From: JAHDCC01 sp964551835
GTDB taxonomy: Bacteria > Actinomycetota > Acidimicrobiia > Acidimicrobiales > SZUA-35
NCBI GenBank assembly: GCA_964551835.1
Contig: CAZKEM010000026.1
Location: 1 to 54,146 of the forward strand
Direction: 5' to 3'
DNA: 54,146 nt
Below are positions 17,266 to 26,700 of this stretch, piece after piece. The notes below the pieces were generated by a model, which made no database searches, was not told the origin of the DNA, and worked only from the letters and a program-made list of their open reading frames with translations. Positions within the stretch are counted from its first letter, which is position 1, and every line of letters begins with the position of its first letter. Made by a program: the position numbers and the translations under genes.

Positions 17266-18459
17266 CTAATCGCAGAGGGCCACTCCGTCACTCGAGCTCT
17301 TCTCCCATACCGTCACCGATTCGACTTTTGCTGAGCTTGGACTACTCTGCACGTTCTTGTTTAAGTTGCCAATTTCGTGGTACCAAGAATTGCGGCCATC
17401 GCTCTGACGGGCCTGCGATGCTTGAAGTGTTAGCATAAGGGAATGGTTGTCCGCCGATGACACACTGGCGGCGTTCTTGTTCTTCCAGTATGGTCGACCG
17501 TTTACCGAGAATCGCTGACACTGAGCGTTCCATTCCAGGGTCCACGTTTCATAGCCTGGTTCGGTTAGGTTCAGTCCGAAATCTTCTCCTTTCAAGTAGC
17601 CCTTATCAAAGCTGTCGGGAGCGTAATATTGGTACTCCTTGGTTTTTCCGGTGTGGACGGCGGGGTGGAACGCATTGGACACGTCATAGTCGGGCTTGCC
17701 GTCACCGTTGTAGTCGGGTTTCTGAAATGGGATGTATTCGACTACGTCGATCTCAGATCCTGTTGACGGATCCCCGGGTGGGTTGTAGGCTCCATCCAGC
17801 TCACCCTGGTGGGCGAAGATCCACGCCGCGAACCACGTTCCTGCAGCCTCGAGCTGCGATACATCTACTCGGTACTCTACCTTAACTGTATTGTTAGTTC
17901 CGGGGCCGAATAAGTACTCCTTCTTTGTACTGAGGTAACAAACATCAACTTCATCGTTGCGGACCTCTGCCTGCAGAGTCAACGCTCCGTCTGAAAGGTT
18001 GCACATTTCCAGACTGTTGTTACTATCACTGATGTTGGTGCCGGATGTCTCGGTAGTCCACCTCGATCTGAACGCCTCTTCGTCCTCGAAGTCTTCGACG
18101 AAATCCGGTTCGCCGTATTCGCCAGAAGATGTACCGGGTGGGTCTGGTATGGCTGTCCCCGTGACAGGTTCCTTATTTGACATGCCGGAGAACATTGTGG
18201 GGGTGGTGTCTCTATCGAACGCGGTCACATAATAAGTGCCGTTTGTGGCGGCAGCGAACGTGGGTTCTGAAATGGTCTCGAGATACTCGCCGTCCAGGTA
18301 GACGTTGTAGCCGTCAGCTTCGGCCACACTAGGCCAACTAATGGTTGTACCGTTTACCTCAATTTGGGGCGCCTGGAGCGTGTTCTCAGCTAACGCTGTC
18401 TGCACAGCGACACTAACGATTGCTACTCCAGCGAGGAGCAGCGTTAGAATTCTCTTCAT
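17266..18459 (-). CDS. Secreted GH16-like glycan-binding or hydrolysing protein
   Basis: 397 residues with a clear signal peptide (MKRILTLLLAGVAIVSVAVQTALA). A short Fn3-like domain follows (about 28-100: ISWPSVAEADGYNVYLDG, GTYYVTAFDRD). The remainder is a concanavalin-type fold resembling family 16 glycoside hydrolases. STGSEIDVVEYIP has the ExDxxE spacing of the GH16 catalytic motif, and WTLEWNAQCQRFSVNGRPYW is the strand that usually follows in laminarinase-like enzymes. It likely acts outside the cell on a beta-glucan or galactan. The gene stands alone. Confidence 0.8.
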   Translation of the reverse strand: MKRILTLLLAGVAIVSVAVQTALAENTLQAPQIEVNGTTISWPSVAEADGYNVYLDGEYLETISEPTFAAATNGTYYVTAFDRDTTPTMFSGMSNKEPVTGTAIPDPPGTSSGEYGEPDFVEDFEDEEAFRSRWTTETSGTNISDSNNSLEMCNLSDGALTLQAEVRNDEVDVCYLSTKKEYLFGPGTNNTVKVEYRVDVSQLEAAGTWFAAWIFAHQGELDGAYNPPGDPSTGSEIDVVEYIPFQKPDYNGDGKPDYDVSNAFHPAVHTGKTKEYQYYAPDSFDKGYLKGEDFGLNLTEPGYETWTLEWNAQCQRFSVNGRPYWKNKNAASVSSADNHSLMLTLQASQARQSDGRNSWYHEIGNLNKNVQSSPSSAKVESVTVWEKSSSDGVALCD

Positions 18460-18607
18460 CTAATATCCAATCAACTCGAAATTTCCTTACAAAGTAGTAA
18501 GACGTTTCGGCAAGCTAATTCGGGGGACATCAAATCGAGGAATTTGTATTCTCTGACCGAACCCGGTCGCTAGGTCGAGCCCTTAGCTGTGTTGAGGCCA
18601 TGGTTGG

Positions 18608-19507
18608 CTATGCGACTTCGATCACAACCAGGTCGGTTGCGTCCTGGGGTTCTGCCGCCGGTAGCTCTGTTACCGACCGGCGGGAACCTACTTGGTGAAT
18701 GAGCATTAGAGTCCCGTCGACTAGCCGCGCTATCCCTTTCGCACGCACTGTCGTTGGTGCCAGCTGATCTAGTAGTGTTTCGACGTCGCCTACCGTCTTA
18801 ACGTGGTCAAGGCCGACGGTAGTTACGGTGTGGGCGTCAAAGAGAGTAGTTTCTGGCGTAGTAACTATTCGTTCACCCAGTCGGGCGCCGGTACTTAGCA
18901 ACCCGGCCGTTGCCATCGCTTCCGCAAACCCAACAACCGGGGTTCCAGGTGCCAGCTCTGCTAACGCGTCGCGAACTCTCGCTGAGGTTGCGGAGCCGGA
19001 AAGGTCTTGTTTGGTTAACACGAGTTGGTCAGCTTGCGTTATTTGGTTGACGATGTGCCGGGCCACCGAACTTTGGATCGAGGATTCGAACTGGTCGGTG
19101 TCTACCAAAACGACAATGCCGTCCAGGACGAAGCCAGCGCTTCTTCCCCAGGGTACGACTCTCGCTGGTTCCGCAACTCCACTCAGTTCGACTATGACCT
19201 GGTCGGGTGCAATGTCACGAGACCTGATCTCGTCGAAGGCGGCGCCGAAGCCATCCACCAGACTGCAGCAAACACAGCCATCGGTCAGCTCTATTGTGTC
19301 GCCGTGACGCCTCCGAATCAGCGAGGCGTCAATATTTACGCTTCCAACATCATTCACCAGTACCGCGATAGGTCGGTCGCTCCGGGCCAGAAGCTCATTG
19401 ATAGCCGTGGTTTTACCGGCGCCGAGATACCCACCCACAAAGGTCAAGGGGACTCTTCTACCTTCCCATGGGAGGAACTCGGGTTCTCGGTACTTCACGA
19501 CCGCCAA
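18608..19507 (-). CDS. G3E-family GTPase, CobW/UreG-like metallochaperone
   Basis: 299 residues. FVGGYLGAGKTTAINELL is the P-loop, VLVNDVGSVNIDASLI the switch/guanine region, DGCVCCSLVDG the CxCC metal-binding motif and LVLTKQDLSG the base-specificity motif (TKxD). CobW-like GTPases hand zinc or another metal to client enzymes using GTP. The C-terminal domain is short. The start is a TTG at 19507; a GTG at 19498 is an alternative and no SD decides. No cobalamin or nitrile-hydratase gene is adjacent, so the client is unknown. Confidence 0.88.
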   Translation of the reverse strand: MAVVKYREPEFLPWEGRRVPLTFVGGYLGAGKTTAINELLARSDRPIAVLVNDVGSVNIDASLIRRRHGDTIELTDGCVCCSLVDGFGAAFDEIRSRDIAPDQVIVELSGVAEPARVVPWGRSAGFVLDGIVVLVDTDQFESSIQSSVARHIVNQITQADQLVLTKQDLSGSATSARVRDALAELAPGTPVVGFAEAMATAGLLSTGARLGERIVTTPETTLFDAHTVTTVGLDHVKTVGDVETLLDQLAPTTVRAKGIARLVDGTLMLIHQVGSRRSVTELPAAEPQDATDLVVIEVA

Positions 19508-19594
19508 TTCTAGCTAACGGTTGCGTAAAAATAGCGGTGTTCTAGCCGGTACGCCGATCTTAAGGTAGCACTTCCTCTCACCGATGTAGACTCT

Positions 19595-20887
19595 ATGACT
19601 GCTGTGACAAGAAGCTCCGCGTGTACCGTTCCTCCGGCCCGGCTTGGTCTACTTTTATCACAACGCAGGCTGGAACTCGGCTTGTCCGTCGAGGAGCTGG
19701 CGGCGTCGTCGGGTGGATCTTTATCGGCTGAAGACTTGCGACTGGCCGAGCAAGGAAACCGTTGGCTTGACGACGCCTTGATTGAAGAAATCACGGCTGT
19801 CTATGAATGCAGCTCGGGTCCTATTGTTCCTGTCCGTTGCCGACTAATCATTGATGTCGATCGCGGCCAGATAATTTCCGGCGGCGCTTCTACCTCGCTT
19901 CCTCGAACAGAACCGGCTGAGATCCTCGAACGATACCTGGCCTTCGTGTACCTGATGCGAAGTCAGAAACCTGGCACCAGGCTGAACCTGAGGAGCGACG
20001 ACGTTGCCGTCCTGGCCCGAGCTCTGAACGCTACGCCCGAACAAATCGATCGGCGACTCATCGTAATGATGGGAACGAAGCAAGTCAAGCAACAAACATA
20101 TTCGCTCCGCAAAAAGGTAGCTGTGTCGGCGGCCGGTCTCCTCGTCGGGTTTACCTCCATTGGGGCGCTTATCCTGGCCCCGGAGGTGTCGTCGGCTGCC
20201 ACCGAATCTTCGGAGACTGACGCATCTGTGTCGACCAGCGATAGTGAATTGTCCTCAACCACTGGCGGCGGCCCAGAACTCACTATGCCGACAACGCTCG
20301 ACCAGGCCGACCAAGACAGCGTCTCAACCCTTAACAACCCGGCCGACGATGCGCCACCGGAACCGGGAGGCGGGGCCAAGGGGTCAGAAGAGATTGCACC
20401 TGCTGGACCACAGGTCGAAGTCGTTCCGCCACCAGAAACCCCTACGACAGTCAACGAGCCCAGTATCACCGAAAAGGCGGAAGCCCTGATCAGCTACGAC
20501 TGGAAAACCCATCTGCCCGGCTGGACGCTTGAATACGAAGCTAGCCGACCAGGATACCGTGGAATAACCAACCGCCCGGCAAAGACCATAACCATCTTCC
20601 TCCGAGCGGAAGACACCTCAGCGAGTATCGCCGATGTTCTAGCCCACGAACTCGGCCACGCGTTAGATCTTGAACACCTTTCTGACGATGAGCGACTTCA
20701 GTGGCTAGCCAGCCGTGGTTTGCCTCAGGTTTGGTGGGTTGGCGACGGACAAAACGATTTCTCGGTAGGCCAAGGCGACTTCGCCGAGGCCGTTGCGGCG
20801 GTGCTCGTCGGGTCGCCCAGCAACTCAGCCCACGGCGAGTTCACCGACGCTCAGCTCGCACTCGCCGCGAGCCTTCTTCCCGGCTAG
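19595..20887 (+). CDS. HTH-transmembrane-metallopeptidase fusion protein
   Basis: 430 residues in three parts. Residues about 15-60 (LGLLLSQRRLELGLSVEELA and SAEDLRLAEQG) form an XRE-like helix-turn-helix, followed by a small helical segment. About 168-192 (KKVAVSAAGLLVGFTSIGALILA) is a single membrane span. An acidic Ser/Thr/Pro linker of about 100 residues leads to an outer domain (about 300-430) with ADVLAHELGHALDLEHLSD, an HExxH zinc site, and GDFAEAVAAVLVG as possible third-ligand helix. A DNA-binding front on a surface peptidase suggests a one-component envelope sensor, or a degenerate HTH used structurally. The substrate is unknown. Confidence 0.75.
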   Translation: MTAVTRSSACTVPPARLGLLLSQRRLELGLSVEELAASSGGSLSAEDLRLAEQGNRWLDDALIEEITAVYECSSGPIVPVRCRLIIDVDRGQIISGGASTSLPRTEPAEILERYLAFVYLMRSQKPGTRLNLRSDDVAVLARALNATPEQIDRRLIVMMGTKQVKQQTYSLRKKVAVSAAGLLVGFTSIGALILAPEVSSAATESSETDASVSTSDSELSSTTGGGPELTMPTTLDQADQDSVSTLNNPADDAPPEPGGGAKGSEEIAPAGPQVEVVPPPETPTTVNEPSITEKAEALISYDWKTHLPGWTLEYEASRPGYRGITNRPAKTITIFLRAEDTSASIADVLAHELGHALDLEHLSDDERLQWLASRGLPQVWWVGDGQNDFSVGQGDFAEAVAAVLVGSPSNSAHGEFTDAQLALAASLLPG

Positions 20888-21000
20888 CGAACTGAGCCGG
20901 GCCCCAGCAATTACTGTCAACAAGACCAATGCCGTCAACAGGAGGTTGATGGCCGGGGCCAAGATCGCTATCGTCGTGCTTCTAATACAGATCGTCGGGC

Positions 21001-21744
21001 ATGGCTTTACACTCTTCAACGAATCACGTACAAATTGCATCACTTGAGGACCTTCCATCCGGTGCGGCAAAGTCTGGCTCCTTGGCCCTCGTACATGGCT
21101 CTGAGGACTCACTTACTCCGACGGCACTTCGTTCTCTCGAAAGCGAATTCGACCAAATATATTTTGTCCAGAGTGCCGATGTCATAGATTTTTCAGGCGT
21201 CGACGGCATCATCAGTGTCACCAGGTTTGCCGCGATCGGGTTTTCGTTAGATACCAGCCATGCAGTCGCGATCGCCGAGAACCTGGCAGAGCTTTCGGTT
21301 CTGTATCTCGACAACAATCGAATGGCAGCTGCCGGGCTGCGGGCGATCTCCGAGATCGAAACCCTTACGTCACTACATGTTGCAAACAACGGAGTGGGCC
21401 GTGGTGTTGCGGCGCTCGAATCGCTATGGCAACTCACAGACTTAGACATTTCCCATAACAGTCTTGGTGGCGACAAAATCCTTGCTCTTGGTGAGCTTGG
21501 CAACTTAGTTCACCTGACGATCGATAGCTGCCACATCTACGCCAAGAATCTTCACACGCTCGGTCGGCTACCCAAGCTGCGCTATCTAAGCATCAAAGAT
21601 AACAACATCGGCGATGATGGTGCCCTCGCTCTTTCCGAAGTCGCCTCACTTCGGGAGCTCGACGTTACAGGTAATAACATAACTGCCAAAGGGATCGAAA
21701 AACTGCAAGGGCTCCCACACCTCACCAGTCTGAGCACCGAATGA
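21001..21744 (+). CDS. Leucine-rich repeat protein (RNI-like)
   Basis: 247 residues without signal peptide. After about 85 N-terminal residues come seven or so repeats of about 22-24 residues (LSVLYLDNNRMAAAGLRAIS, LTSLHVANNGVG, LTDLDISHNSLGGDKILAL, LVHLTIDSCHIY, LRYLSIKDNNIGDDGALALS, LRELDVTGNNIT). This ribonuclease-inhibitor-like pattern resembles the repeat part of the WGR-LRR protein 10 kb upstream, but without a WGR domain. It is probably a cytosolic binding protein with unknown partner. The ATG at 21001 has no clear SD, so the start is provisional. Confidence 0.75.
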   Translation: MALHSSTNHVQIASLEDLPSGAAKSGSLALVHGSEDSLTPTALRSLESEFDQIYFVQSADVIDFSGVDGIISVTRFAAIGFSLDTSHAVAIAENLAELSVLYLDNNRMAAAGLRAISEIETLTSLHVANNGVGRGVAALESLWQLTDLDISHNSLGGDKILALGELGNLVHLTIDSCHIYAKNLHTLGRLPKLRYLSIKDNNIGDDGALALSEVASLRELDVTGNNITAKGIEKLQGLPHLTSLSTE

Positions 21745-21862
21745 GCTCCCCCGGCATCATCGTCAGCGGCTCTGAGATAGGTCCGAGCCATCTCAGACTA
21801 TCTTCGGTCGGTAATGGCATCGATGAACGCATCAGCCATCGGTTGATACCCGTCCCCGCTGC

Positions 21863-22591
21863 TTAGTATGGGGACTCGTATGGGTCGGGGCGAACCCCGG
21901 GCTGGGGCGTGATCGACACTATTTCTGCCCTGACGACAATTGCGTCATCGCTATCGTTGTAAGGCACATCGGGAACTATCCATTCAACGTCGACGACGAC
22001 CCACGTATCATCTTCGAGAGGCTCTTCGAGACCACTGAGGGTAACCTGGAGCGGAATTCCGTCGGCGGCGCAACAGCTCACCAAAAACCGGGTTAGAAGA
22101 AACCCGTCGGGCGCACTTTCATCGTTCACTACGAGGCCTTCGAGACGAACGGTTTGACCTTCAAGCGAACCGTTCTCATCCCAAATCGCGCGGTCAAGGA
22201 AATCGTAGACCCTCATTTCGACTACGCCGTCGAGGTTTTCTACGGGAGCAAACCTATCGGTTTGCTCAGTCGGCGTGAAGGTCTCAACCCGATTAGCCGC
22301 GGCCGCGCCGAGCCCTTTTGGAGCAACGACCAAAAGAACCATGACTGGAAGCAACAACAGCCAGCCGACTGTCGGTGCAACGGATCGACGGCTTACACTA
22401 TTGTCCCGGCTTTCTTCACGTAGGCCTTCTACGACTTCGAAAATCCCAAAGAGTATCAATACCGCTGCCGCAACAGCCAGCGGGATGAACATTCGCTGTT
22501 GCACGAACCAACCGTATGACCCGGTGGATAACAGACGGGCGAGAACTGCCCCTATCAAAACGAGTATTGATGCTCGACCAAGCCGATTCAT
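21863..22591 (-). CDS. TIGR03943-family membrane protein (YcgQ-like)
   Basis: 242 residues. ATG at 22591 overlaps the permease stop (ATGA). There are two N-terminal membrane segments (about 5-25 and 30-52), a third near 75-95, then an outer domain (about 115-242) with VRLEGLVVNDESAPDGFLLTRF and FLVSCCAADGIPLQVTLSGL. The CCAAD dicysteine is a hallmark of this group. In Bacillus the homologue YcgQ is zinc-repressed and encoded with the YcgR permease, so a role in metal or redox handling is plausible here. Confidence 0.85.
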   Translation of the reverse strand: MNRLGRASILVLIGAVLARLLSTGSYGWFVQQRMFIPLAVAAAVLILFGIFEVVEGLREESRDNSVSRRSVAPTVGWLLLLPVMVLLVVAPKGLGAAAANRVETFTPTEQTDRFAPVENLDGVVEMRVYDFLDRAIWDENGSLEGQTVRLEGLVVNDESAPDGFLLTRFLVSCCAADGIPLQVTLSGLEEPLEDDTWVVVDVEWIVPDVPYNDSDDAIVVRAEIVSITPQPGVRPDPYESPY

Positions 22592-23604
22592 AATAACACC
22601 TGCCCTAACAAGACCGCTGACGCGACGGCAACTAGGAGAGTTAAGGGAACGAACCGCTGGGCAAAGGATCGGCCGAAGACTCCAATGTGCATCGCAATGA
22701 GTTTTATATCGATCGTTGGGCCGACTACCAGGAACACCAGTCTGGAGGTTAGCGAAAACTGGGGAAGACCTGCCGCCACGAAAGCATCCGCCTCGGAACA
22801 AATCGACAAGACGATGGCCAGTCCTGCCAATACAAGGACAGAATACAGCTCGTTGTCGGCGACGGCCTCAAGCACGGAGCGGGGTACCACAAGCTGAAGT
22901 GTTGCTGCTGCTAAGGCGCCAACAACCAAATAGCCGCCAGCATGGATGAGGTCTCGAGAAGCTACATCTATAAAGAGTCTTAGTTTAGTAGTCTCATGTT
23001 CATGGGTGTTTCTCAACGTGTCTCGGAGGTTCTCGTCGCGACGCCGGGCCCATATCCAACCAACGACAACGGCAGCCGTAAACGACGCTAAGAAACGGGC
23101 AAGCACGATTCGAGGCTCGTTGGGAAAAGCTACAGCCGTCGAAACTAGGACGACCGGGTTTATGGCGGGCGCAGCAAGCCGAAATGTTAATGCCGCTGCT
23201 GGTGGCGTCCCCGCTGACACCAACCGACCGGCGATTGGCACCGAACCGCACTCGCAACCAGGAAGCGCCAGACCGGCCAAGCCTGCGGACGGCACAGCCA
23301 AGGACGTGCGTTTAGGAACGGCTCTTTGAACAAACTCTGGTGACACAAAAGCTGCGATCAGACCACTGACGGCGACTCCCAAAACCAGAAACGGAAGGGC
23401 TTGGACACAAATTGATACGAACAAGGTCGACCAAAGCCGGACGTCGTCATCGTTAACGAAGCCGAGACGACCTCGAGCCATCATCGCCAGCACCACCAGG
23501 CCAGCCGCTAACCAAGGGCCAAGAGCCCATCGGCCGCCGCTTCCATGATCATGGGAATGATCATGATTATGGGATAGGGCACGTACATCAGTTCCAGCAG
23601 TCAC
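22588..23604 (-). CDS. Permease of the DUF318/UPF0718 family (YcgR-like)
   Basis: 338 residues, about eight membrane helices. GTG start at 23604. The N-terminus is a histidine/aspartate tag (SHNHDHSHDHG) that could gather metal ions. Family signatures are SAGLAGLALPGCECGSVPIA and PPAAALTFRLAAPAINPVVLVST, and the repeat-like SICSEADAFVAAGLPQ. It is coded just ahead of, and coupled to, the TIGR03943 partner. The substrate is unproven; zinc, or another divalent metal, or a thiol compound are candidates. No obvious Zur box was found between this gene and the divergent repeat protein gene. Confidence 0.85.
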   Translation of the reverse strand: MTAGTDVRALSHNHDHSHDHGSGGRWALGPWLAAGLVVLAMMARGRLGFVNDDDVRLWSTLFVSICVQALPFLVLGVAVSGLIAAFVSPEFVQRAVPKRTSLAVPSAGLAGLALPGCECGSVPIAGRLVSAGTPPAAALTFRLAAPAINPVVLVSTAVAFPNEPRIVLARFLASFTAAVVVGWIWARRRDENLRDTLRNTHEHETTKLRLFIDVASRDLIHAGGYLVVGALAAATLQLVVPRSVLEAVADNELYSVLVLAGLAIVLSICSEADAFVAAGLPQFSLTSRLVFLVVGPTIDIKLIAMHIGVFGRSFAQRFVPLTLLVAVASAVLLGQVLL

Positions 23605-23793
23605 CGATCGGCATTCTACCAGTTAGTTGCAAACGGTGCTTCTATCTTGCTAATAAGTTCCTGGAGATTCATGATCAAGACCCGCATACGGCCAAAGCCG
23701 GCAAGCTTTGCGCTACCAATTGAGCAATTTGCTTAACTATTGGCGAAATTGATTCGATCATTAACGAAGGGTAAAAACTTCGGAGCTGATTTG

Positions 23794-26700
23794 ATGGCAA
23801 CAAAGTCGAGAATTCTTACATGGCTGCCTGGCCTCGCCGGCGTTGCCGCTCTCTTGATTATTGGCTACAGCTATTTCTTCCAAACCACCGAACTGGAAGT
23901 AACTGCCCTCAATGGCCAGGCAATCGAGTCGGCATTGGAATCGGGCGGCGAGGTAGAAATCCAACTTTTTGACCAACCTATCAATGGTGAACTGTTGGCT
24001 ACGGTTCCTGTGGACGAAGTCGATAACGGCGGCGAAAATCCGGTGCTCATGGCTTCAGAACGATCGCGTAGACTCTCTGACGCTAGTTTTTTTAGGGTTT
24101 GTGTTGACCAGGACAACGCCACCCCTAACTGTGAAGGAGGTGAGTTACTCGAAGGTGAGGTCCCCGACACAATGTCGTGCTCGACGTCTGCCCTTTCTTC
24201 AAGGCATTCATTCTTCGGCGCTAAACTTAGTTATGCCGCCGACGTGTCTTGTACCGAATCGTCCCCTCCCCTTCTCGCATTCTCAGACCAGGACTCGGAA
24301 ATCTCATATGCCGATGGTTCGATCTTGTTACCGGGCGGCGAAGTTGTCGACCTATCCGAGGAAATCAACTCCTTAATCGCCGAAGCCGACTTTGATGGCG
24401 GCGACGTGATCATCCAAGAAGGCGACGTCTACCTTGAGGGTGATGATGAACAAACGTTGAACCTCGACGGCAACACACTTACTATTGTCAACGGAAATAC
24501 AGTCGACCTAAGCGGATTGGCCGGATCCGACGACCAATCGATTTCAGCGACGCTCGTAGGAACAGAGTTAATCGTCACCCTCGAAGACGGCGGCTCGGCG
24601 GTGGTAGACCTTGCCAGCGTTGCCACTGACACCGACACCGGCACCGGCACCGACGACCAAGAACTCAACCTTGACGGCAACACCTTAACACTGTCAAATG
24701 GAGACAATCCAGACTCGATAATCGACCTCACACCATATTTGGATGATACCGACACCTTTGCGCTTCTAAATTGTGCTTCCGGTGAATACATCGTGTGGGA
24801 CGGTTCGATCTGGCAATGTGTAGACGTCAACGCCAACGAAACCCTCACTTCTCTGGCGGGTGACATCGGGACCCAATCAATTGATTACACGGATGAACTC
24901 GGCAACGTCACCAGCATTTCCATACCAGATCTCGAAACGCTTACTGTCCTAAATAACACGCTCGCCACCGGGCAAATTATCGGCACCTACACCGATGAAG
25001 ACGGCAACACCGCAGATATTTTCGAGACGATTACGTCGTTCGTCGACAACGGTGACCAGACGTTCACCTATACCGCCGAAGATGGAACAACCACCGTTCT
25101 CGACATTACCGCCGCTGAGACGTTGACAACCTTCACAAATCTCGTCGCAGGAAACCAGATCGCCACCTACACCGATGAAGACGGCAACACGCACACTATC
25201 AATGAGACTATTACTTCTTTGGCCGATAACGGCGACGGAACATACACCTACACCAACGAAAACGGCGTCACCTCAACAATCGACACCAACAACACCCTGT
25301 CGATCACCGACGGAACCACCACCGAAACAATCAACAACGGAGACACCATCACCTTCGCCGCCGGATCCGGACTAGAAGTAAACGTCGCCGCCACAGACAC
25401 CACAACCTACGGACTCCTATCCACATGCGAAACCAACGAAATCCTGAAATGGAACGGCACCACCTGGAACTGCGGTATTGACATCGACACCGAAACCACC
25501 ACCACCCTCACCAACAACAACAACGGAACATACACCTACACATCCGAAAACGGAACCGTAACCGTCATCACCGACACCCTCGGAACACTCACCTGCGCCA
25601 CCGACGAATTCGCCGTCTGGTCAGGAACCGCCTGGATCTGCACCAACCTATCCGCCCTCGAAACACTCACAAAAATCTCAGCAACCGGATCCGTCATCTC
25701 CTACATCGACGAAAACGGAAACACCACAAACATCGACATCAAAAACCTCGAAACCACCACCACACTCACCAACACCACCGACGGCAACCTCATCGGAACC
25801 TACAAAAACGAAGACGGCACCACCACAAACATCGACGAAACCATCACCACCATGACCGTCGACAACACCGCAGGAACCATCACCTACACATCCGAAAACG
25901 ACACCACCAGCATCGCCGACATCGCAGCACTCGAAACCACCACCACACTCACCAACAACAACAACGGAACATACACGTACACCAACGAAAACGGCGTCAC
26001 AACCGTGATCGAAGACACGATCGCCACCCTGAACTGCGCATCCGGTGAACTCGTCAAATGGAACGGAACGGCCTGGGCGTGCGACATTGACATCGACACC
26101 GACACAGATACAGACACGGACACAGACACGCTCGCGGGCATCGCATGCGCAGTCGACCAGGTCATCAAATGGGATGGGTCGGCGTGGGTTTGCGGCGACG
26201 ATATAGACACCGATACCGACACAGACACAGACACGCTCGCATCGCTGTCATGCGCCGACGGACAAATCGCAACATACTCGGGTACGGCCGGAGCGTGGGT
26301 TTGCGGCGACTCGGCGGGCGGCATCGATGTAACCTGTTCAGTCGGTCAGTTTCTACAATTCAACGGAACAGACTGGGTCTGTGTTGATGACAACATGACA
26401 CCTGCCATCGATGACGTGGCGATCGTTTCCGAAGAATTCCTTTGGGGTGGCAACGTCAACGACCCTGATCTACATCTAAACGATGACCCGGTAACACTGG
26501 TCCAGTCTCGAGCCGACGCCGGCTGGGGCGCTGTCGGATCGAACGGTGCTCAATACACGGGGTCGCCTGATCACGTCGAAATTGAATTCATGGCGAACAT
26601 CAGAGACGGTTCAAGAAACCACTGGGCGAGACCTCAAGTCGTGGTGTTCAGAAACGGCGTCGAGATAGGTGAAAGCAGCGAACTGTTCATGATCCAGAAC

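Noticed and set aside
20825..21040. Minus-strand frame with a membrane helix (about 70 residues from an ATG at 21040)
   Set aside because: It overlaps the 3' end of the metallopeptidase gene and the 5' end of the LRR gene in antisense. An AAGG upstream makes it possible, but overlap on both sides and low-complexity hydrophobicity argue for chance.
22685..23329. Plus-strand frames across the permease gene
   Set aside because: They are antisense to a protein with clear permease motifs and have shuffled composition.
25884..26324. Long minus-strand frame opposite the Asp-Thr repeats
   Set aside because: It arises from the repeat composition (Ser-Val runs are the complement of GACACN) and has no gene features.
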